From an uncultured Clostridia bacterium (GTDB lineage: Bacteria; Bacillota; Clostridia; Oscillospirales; Ruminococcaceae), in assembly GCA_937901805.1 (NCBI GenBank), contig CALDJI010000096.1, positions 1 through 10,613 on the forward strand: DNA of 10,613 nucleotides, written 5' to 3'. The position numbers and the translations under genes were made by a program. This document shows, piece by piece, positions 6,056-10,613 of the stretch (its first letter is position 1; every line of letters begins with the position of its first letter). The notes under the pieces were generated by a model. That model ran no database searches. It saw only the letters and a program-made list of their open reading frames with translations, and was not told the origin of the DNA.

Positions 6056-7483
6056 TTGGAGGCAAAAGAAGAAATGACTGCAAGCGGGAAAAAAAGCAAC
6101 AAACGCGTTGTGGACTTAACGGAAGGTCCTATTTGGAAACAGCTGATTATTTTTGCATTTCCAATTATGTGTTCCAATCTATTCCAGCAGCTCTATAACA
6201 CGGTTGATTCTCTGGTTGTGGGACGGTTTGTCGGACATACCGCTTTGGCTGCGGTCGGTGCGACAGGCCCTCTGACTGGCCTCGTCATCGGGTTTTTCAT
6301 GGGCATGGGAACTGGATCCGGCGTTGTAATCTCACAATACTACGGGGCTAAGGATCACAGGAATCTGGAAAAAAGCGTTCACACAGCTATGGCGGTTTCT
6401 CTGCTGTTCGGAGTAGTTCTGGGCGTCATCGGGATCCTTATTTCACCGCTTTTACTGCAACTGATGAACACACCCGACGACGTGATGGAACAGGCTGTGC
6501 TGTATCTGCGGATCTATTTCGGCGGGGTGATCACGCTGACTATTTACAACATCGGAAGCGGAATCCTCCGCGCCGTTGGGGATTCCAAACGGCCGCTGTA
6601 TTATCTGGTAGTTTCCGGAATTGCAAACATTGTATTCAATCTGCTGTTTGTCTGTGTGTTCCATATGGGCGTTGCTGGCGTTGCCTGGGGGACAATCCTG
6701 TCCCAGCTTTTGAGCTGCATCCTGGTAATCAATAACCTGGTGCGCTGTAAGGAGGCTTACCGCCTGGAGATCAAGAGAATCCGGTTTGATAAGGAAATCT
6801 TTTTGCGGATTGCAAAAATCGGTCTGCCGGCCGGCGTCCAGTCTATGGTTATTTCTCTTTCCAATATTGTCATTCAATCCAAGGTCAATATCTTTGGCTC
6901 CACAGCAATGGCCGGATACTCGGCGGCAAACCGTATTGACGGTTTTGTTTACATGCCGCTCAATGCGCTGTCTCTTGCCATGACCACCTTTACCGCACAA
7001 AACCTAGGCGCGCGGAAAATGGAGCGTGCAAAACGCGGTACACGGACTGCCATTATTATGGGTCTTGTGGTCATTATTGCAACTGGATGGACGGCCGTCC
7101 TGTTTGCGCGCCCGCTGGTCAGCCTGTTCTCCAGTGAAGAAAGCGTAATTCTCTATGGTATCCGCACCATCACGGTTCTTGGAGGAGGCTATTTCCTGTT
7201 TACCTTTAATGATATTTTGGCCGGAGTAATCCGCGGCGCCGGAAACGCCACAGTTCCAATGATCATCTCGATCTTCAACATGTGTATTGTCCGTATCCTG
7301 TGGTTAACCATCCTGCTTCCCATTTGGCAGGACTTCAATCTGGTCCTGGTTTGTTATCCGCTGACATGGGGCCTTTCCTCCCTGTGCTATGTGATTTACT
7401 ACAAAAAAGGACATTGGCTCAAACACTGGAGTGAAGAGGTTCACTATATCAAGGAAAAACAGCCGGAGCAAAAAAAGGCATAA
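6056..7483 (+). CDS. MATE-family multidrug/metabolite efflux transporter
   Basis: An integral membrane exporter of the MATE (multidrug and toxic compound extrusion) family; members use a Na+ or H+ gradient to expel cationic drugs or metabolites. At 475 residues it has the family's usual size for 12 membrane helices. The N-terminal FPIMCSNLFQQLYNTVDSLV and GRFVGHTALAAVGATGP (about 35-72), followed by the glycine-rich FFMGMGTGSGVVISQYYG, are characteristic. The second half repeats the layout (GLPAGVQSMVISLSNIVIQ near 256-274; AGVIRGAGNATVPM near 389-402). A basic tail follows the last helix. The TTG at 6056 has AGGGGG seven bases upstream; the ATG at 6074 has GGAGG eleven bases upstream and is the alternative. 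A damaged tandem paralogue follows. The substrate is unknown. The promoter carries palindromes that suggest repressor control. Confidence 0.92.
   Translation: MEAKEEMTASGKKSNKRVVDLTEGPIWKQLIIFAFPIMCSNLFQQLYNTVDSLVVGRFVGHTALAAVGATGPLTGLVIGFFMGMGTGSGVVISQYYGAKDHRNLEKSVHTAMAVSLLFGVVLGVIGILISPLLLQLMNTPDDVMEQAVLYLRIYFGGVITLTIYNIGSGILRAVGDSKRPLYYLVVSGIANIVFNLLFVCVFHMGVAGVAWGTILSQLLSCILVINNLVRCKEAYRLEIKRIRFDKEIFLRIAKIGLPAGVQSMVISLSNIVIQSKVNIFGSTAMAGYSAANRIDGFVYMPLNALSLAMTTFTAQNLGARKMERAKRGTRTAIIMGLVVIIATGWTAVLFARPLVSLFSSEESVILYGIRTITVLGGGYFLFTFNDILAGVIRGAGNATVPMIISIFNMCIVRILWLTILLPIWQDFNLVLVCYPLTWGLSSLCYVIYYKKGHWLKHWSEEVHYIKEKQPEQKKA
7204..7251 (+). repeat. 48-base block identical to the second MATE copy (copy 1)
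   Basis: This block, coding for roughly FNDILAGVIRGAGNAT, is identical base for base to 8843-8890, including all synonymous positions, while the sequence on both sides differs at many third codon positions. Confidence 0.85.
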
Positions 7484-7485
7484 AG

Positions 7486-7525
7486 AAATAAAGTCCCTCT
7501 CCCTTTAAGGGGAGGGACTTTATTT
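7486..7525 (+). terminator. Intrinsic terminator after the intact MATE gene
   Basis: The arms AAATAAAGTCCCTC (7486-7499) and GAGGGACTTTATTT (7512-7525) pair perfectly over 14 bases. CCC/GGG extends the stem after one bulged T, with loop TTTAA. The A- and T-rich stem ends could serve as the T tract on either strand. It begins three bases after the MATE stop codon. Confidence 0.85.
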
Positions 7526-7691
7526 GTACTGGATTGACAAATTCTGCAATTCTTTTCATAAGATAAAGAAAGATTTTGATTTTACATTCCTTCCCCTTGA
7601 CTTGGAGCCTACTTCATATGATAAGGTGTTGATCGCTGGGAAAACCAACCTATATGATGATCTTTTTTATTTGGAGAGGGAGTGCGATTGA
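7524..7691 (+). other. Unexplained 55-codon open stretch, possible gene remnant
   Basis: The frame ending at TGA 7689-7691 is open from the end of the MATE terminator. It reads, in part, DFDFTFLPLDLEPTSYDKVL then IAGKTNLYDDLFYLERECD, which looks protein-like, with mixed charged and aromatic residues. There is no ATG; the only early start would be TTG at 7524, whose SD-like GGAGG lies inside the terminator stem. I do not recognise the family. It may be the C-terminal remnant of a lost gene, or chance. A MerR-operator-like sequence overlaps it (7597-7627). Confidence 0.25.
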
Positions 7692-7692
7692 T

Positions 7693-9128
7693 TTGAAACA
7701 AGCTGCCACCATGCCGGCTGTCGATAAAAAAGCAGACAGCTGCAGGGCATAAATTTGACACAGGGCATCATCAGGAAACAGATTCTCCTGTTTGCCCTTC
7801 CTATTATGGGCGCAAATCTATTCCAACAGCTTTACACAACGGTAGATTCTCTGGTTGTCGGGCGATTTGTCAGCCATACGGTCCTAGCGTCAGTTGGAGC
7901 CGCCGGCTCTGTCAGCTATCTGCTGATCGGTTTTTTATGGGGATGGGTACCGGCGCTGGTGTAGTTGTCTCCCAGTATTACGGAGCAAAAAACTACGAAA
8001 AGCTGGAGCAGAGCGTCCATACCGCCGTCGCTATGCCTCTGTTATTAGGGGTTATATTGGGAATAATCGGCGTCGTAACGACCCCTTCCCTGTTGCGGCT
8101 GATGAACACGCCGGAAGATGTCATGGATCAGGCCGTCCTCTATCTGCGGATTATTTTCGGCGGACTGATTACTATGGCCATATATAATGTAGGAAGCGGC
8201 ATTCTCCGTGCCGTCGGAGACTCCAAACGCCCGTTATATTATCTGAGCATTGCTGGAATTTCCAATACACTGCTCAACCTGTTTTTTGTGCTTGTGGTGG
8301 GTCTTGGAGTGGATGGCGTCGCCTATGGCACCATTCTTTCCCAGCTGATCTCCTCTATCCTGGTAATTGCCAATTTGATGCACAGTCAGGAAGCCTATCG
8401 TCTTACTCTCCGGAAAATCCGGTTTCATAAGGACATCTTCTTTGAAATTTGCAGAATTGGCATCCCATCCGGCGTACAGTCGATGGTAACCTCCCTTTCC
8501 AATGTAGTCATCCAGGCCAATATCAATGTCTTTGGCTCCCCTGCGATGGCAGGGTATTCGGCTGCCAGCTGTGTAGACGGATTTGTCTACATGCCGCTCA
8601 ATGCTTTTTCCCTTTCCCTGACCACCTTCACCGCGCAGAACCTGGGGGGCGGGAAATACCGGGCGCGTCCGTCAGGGGGCCCGTACCAGGATTCTGATGG
8701 GGTTATTTGTCACGGCGTCCATCGGCGTCTTTGCCGCCGTCTTTTCCCACCAGCTCACAGAACTGTTTTCCAGTGATCCCGATGTAATCTACTACGGAGC
8801 AAGGACAATTGTCATGCTGGGACTGGGGTATTCCCTGTTTGTCTTTAATGATATTTTGGCCGGAGTAATCCGCGGCGCCGGAAACGCCACCGTACCGATG
8901 ATCATCTCGATTTTCAATATGTGTGTTGTTCGTATCTTATGGCTGACTTTCCTGCTGCCCATCTGGAAAGATTTTAATCTTGTGCTTGTCTGCTTTCCCA
9001 TGACCTGGGCGCTTTCTTCCGCATGTTATATCATTTACTATTTTAAAGGGAAGTGGCTCAAACGCTGGAAACAGCACACCACCCATTTTCAAAAAGAAAC
9101 CACATCGAAAACCTCTCTGGAAGGATAA
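7693..9128 (+). pseudogene. Second MATE-family transporter copy, broken by three frameshifts
   Basis: Aligned with the intact upstream MATE gene, this copy keeps the same layout (TTG, five codons, ATG) and nearly the same length (1436 against 1428 bases), and protein similarity runs end to end. Its reading frame shifts three times. A -1 shift at the A6 run 7726-7731 would restore KKSRQLQGINLTQG with one more A. A -1 shift at the T6 run 7931-7936 would restore IGFFMGMGTG with one more T. A +1 shift at about 8657-8676 is cured by removing one base to give TAQNLGGGKYRARRQGARTR. Apart from these shifts no in-frame stops are seen. The SD GGAGAGGGAG (7673-7682) favours the TTG at 7693. The separate open pieces start at 7755 (TTG), 7937 and 8697. 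Most likely a recent pseudogene of a tandem duplication; assembly error or recoding are alternatives. Confidence 0.8.
8843..8890 (+). repeat. 48-base block identical to the first MATE copy (copy 2)
   Basis: This block is identical to 7204-7251. The bases just outside differ at synonymous positions on both sides, so the identity is local and points to a recent gene conversion between the tandem paralogues. Confidence 0.85.
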
Positions 9129-9131
9129 AGC

Positions 9132-9196
9132 CTTTCCCCACATAATAAGCGAGCCTTGGCAAGCGGGCAGAGCCCCGCCTGTTATGTAAGGAAAAG
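9132..9196. other. Extended inverted-repeat structure between the MATE pseudogene and the TetM-like gene
   Basis: The outer pairing is CTTTCC (9132-9137) with GGAAAAG (9190-9196, one bulged A) and ACATAA (9140-9145) with TTATGT (9182-9187), separated by a 2x2 internal loop. Inside lies a GC-rich hairpin built from GCGGGC and GCCCCGC (9163-9178, loop AGA). There is no T tract, so it is not a classic terminator. Its right arm overlaps the -35 region of the next promoter. Confidence 0.35.
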
Positions 9197-9202
9197 AAAA
9201 TG

Positions 9203-9211
9203 TGATATAAT
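9203..9211 (+). promoter_or_regulatory. Extended -10 promoter of the TetM-like gene
   Basis: TGA followed by a perfect TATAAT (9206-9211) forms an extended -10 element; the -35 region is weak. The predicted leader to the ATG at 9319 is about 100 bases. It begins with a small hairpin (AGGAA at 9221-9225 with TTCCT at 9233-9237) and is then A-rich. I see no convincing leader peptide of the kind known for tet(M). Confidence 0.6.
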
Positions 9212-9318
9212 AGATGAAATAGGAAGGGCTCTTTCCTCCTAAAAATCTAAAAAAACCCAGCCTTAATTTCTTATTTTCATTCAGTAAAAACTGCAAAACC
9301 ACATGGGAGACTATGGAT

Positions 9319-10613
9319 ATGAAACGAATCGCCGTTGGAATTCTGGCGCATGTGGACGCCGGAAAAACCACCCTGTCGGAAGGAATGCTCTATGGCAGCG
9401 GTACAATCAAAAAGCTGGGACGCGTCGATCACGGGGACGCCTTCCTTGATAATAACCAGTTGGAAAAGGAGCGCGGGATTACTGTCTTTTCCAAGCAAGC
9501 CGTTCTCCCGCTTGCCAACACGGAAATCACCCTGCTCGACACCCCGGGACATGTGGATTTCTCCACAGAAATGGAACGCACCCTTCAAGTGCTGGACTAT
9601 GCCGTCCTGGTCGTCAGCGGATCAGATGGTATCCAGGGGCATACGCTGACCCTATGGCGTTTGCTGAAACAGTACCGGATTCCCACTTTTCTCTTTATCA
9701 ACAAGATGGATCTTGCGGGGTCGGATCGTTTCCTGCGGATGGAAGAGCTACAGCGCCTACTTAGCACAGGATGCGTGGATTTTTCCCAATCGAATCCTGA
9801 CAAATGGCTGGAGGAAATTTGCCTCTGTGACGACAGCGCCATGGAGCAGTATCTGGAAACCGGAAAACTCTCCTGCCAGGATATCGCGCAGCTGATTCAA
9901 AAACGGCTGGTTTTCCCCTGCTATTTTGGAAGTGCGCTGAAGCTGGAGGGAATTCAGGAATTTTGTCAGGGTCTGGATCAATATACGCTTGCCCCCTGTT
10001 ATCCGGAAGCATTTGGTGCGCAGATTTATAAAATCGCGAGAGATCCCCAAGGAACCCGCCTGACCTATCTGAAGGTAACCGGCGGGAACTTGAAAGTCAA
10101 AAGCCTGCTTACCAGCCAGACTTCGGAAAACTTTCAGGGCGCCTCTCCCATTTTGGGAAAAGAACCCTGGGAGGAAAAGATCGACCAAATCCGGCTGTAT
10201 TCCGGGGAAAAATATCGCACAGTAGAAGTGGTTCCCGCAGGTACCCTGTGTGCTGTAACTGGATTGACAAAAACCTATTCCGGGGAGAGCCTGGGCATTC
10301 AAAGTCCCTCCCGTCCCCCGATCCTCCGCCCAGTTTTGAATTTTCAGGCCCTTTTGCCCAAAAACTATGACGCTCATACGGCCTTGCGGGATTTGCGCCA
10401 GCTGGAAGAAGAGGATCCGCAGCTCCATGTGCTGTGGAACCCACAGCTTCAGGAAATCCATGTGCAGCTGATGGGGGAAATCCAGATCCAAATCCTGAAA
10501 GAGCTGATTGCAAGGCGGTTCGGGGTTTCCGTCCAATTTGGACCCGGCAATATTCTTTATCGGGAAACGATTGCAAATACTGTGGAAGGCGTCGGGCACT
10601 TTGAGCCGCTGCG
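9319..10613 (+). CDS. TetM/EF-G-like ribosome-associated GTPase (runs off right edge)
   Basis: A translation-factor GTPase related to the TetM/TetO/TetW ribosomal protection proteins, which use GTP to dislodge tetracycline from the ribosome. 431 residues are visible and the frame is open to the window end. All GTPase motifs are present: G1 AHVDAGKTT (10-18), G2 RGIT (52-55), G3 DTPGH (74-78), G4 NKMD (128-131) and a G5-like GSA (204-206). Domain II (about 230-330) and the start of domain III (LLPKNYDAHTALRDLRQLEE, ~345-364) follow the TetM order. I chose the ATG at 9319 because GGGAG lies nine bases upstream; the ATG at 9313 would leave only three. The visible end (VEGVGHFEPL) differs from classical TetM and resembles chromosomal clostridial homologues, so true tetracycline resistance is not assured. 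No mobile element flanks it within the window. Confidence 0.85.
   Translation, partial: MKRIAVGILAHVDAGKTTLSEGMLYGSGTIKKLGRVDHGDAFLDNNQLEKERGITVFSKQAVLPLANTEITLLDTPGHVDFSTEMERTLQVLDYAVLVVSGSDGIQGHTLTLWRLLKQYRIPTFLFINKMDLAGSDRFLRMEELQRLLSTGCVDFSQSNPDKWLEEICLCDDSAMEQYLETGKLSCQDIAQLIQKRLVFPCYFGSALKLEGIQEFCQGLDQYTLAPCYPEAFGAQIYKIARDPQGTRLTYLKVTGGNLKVKSLLTSQTSENFQGASPILGKEPWEEKIDQIRLYSGEKYRTVEVVPAGTLCAVTGLTKTYSGESLGIQSPSRPPILRPVLNFQALLPKNYDAHTALRDLRQLEEEDPQLHVLWNPQLQEIHVQLMGEIQIQILKELIARRFGVSVQFGPGNILYRETIANTVEGVGHFEPL

Noticed and set aside
6452..7000. 182-codon minus-strand open frame inside the intact MATE gene
   Set aside because: It is antisense to a well-supported membrane transporter, without promoter or SD, and its translation matches nothing known to me.
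7726..7732. A AAA AAG heptamer as a programmed frameshift site in the second MATE copy
   Set aside because: The incoming frame reads AAA AAA GCA, so the heptamer is out of the phase needed for tandem slippage. A simple A-run contraction explains it better.
9214..9222. ATG AAA TAG mini-ORF as a tet(M)-type leader peptide
   Set aside because: It lies directly after the -10 box, at or before the predicted transcript start, and would not be translated.
1..10613. CRISPR arrays, tRNA/rRNA genes, insertion sequences, phage or conjugative genes
   Set aside because: No regularly spaced repeats, no tRNA-like cloverleaf, no transposase or integrase motifs and no target-site duplications were seen on either strand.

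Overview
The window looks like chromosomal DNA of an anaerobic Firmicute, most likely a Clostridia member of the Ruminococcaceae/Oscillospiraceae type. The evidence is a glmU–pth cell-wall/translation cluster, a Clostridium-type pyruvate phosphate dikinase whose catalytic residues fall at almost the same positions as in the C. symbiosum enzyme, strong AGGAGG-type ribosome binding sites, GTG/TTG starts, and a clostridial TetM-like translation GTPase. Genus and species cannot be fixed from the sequence alone.

Left part (1-2183, minus strand): glmU (UDP-GlcNAc synthesis), then a small MazG-like nucleotide pyrophosphohydrolase, then the first codons of pth (peptidyl-tRNA hydrolase), which runs off the left edge. 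The glmU leader contains a perfect GC-rich stem followed by a T-rich tract, like an intrinsic terminator placed before the gene. Centre (2263-5120, plus strand): ppdK, with a consensus promoter, a leader containing two hairpins, the full 876-residue enzyme and a strong terminator. ppdK is convergent with a GNAT acetyltransferase gene (5156-5662, minus).

Right part (5663-9128): an AT-rich intergenic region with a consensus promoter lying inside nested inverted repeats drives an intact MATE-family exporter (6056-7483, TTG start), closed by a terminator. A tandem second copy (7693-9128) carries three compensating frameshifts (-1 in an A run, -1 in a T run, +1 in a GC-rich stretch) but is otherwise open. 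It is best read as a recent pseudogene or as an assembly problem. One of the lesions is exactly a U UUU UUA slippery heptamer. The two MATE copies share a 48-base identical block inside otherwise diverged DNA. Between them lies an unexplained 55-codon open stretch. The window ends in a TetM/EF-G-like GTPase gene (9319 to beyond the right edge) with its own extended -10 promoter.

The genes form separate small transcription units (glmU group; ppdK; GNAT; MATE pair; TetM-like) and show no obvious common pathway. I saw no tRNA, rRNA, CRISPR array, insertion sequence or phage gene. I did not find a clearly new multi-gene system. The most interesting signals are regulatory (glmU leader hairpin, MATE promoter dyads, ppdK leader) and the decaying or recoded MATE duplicate.
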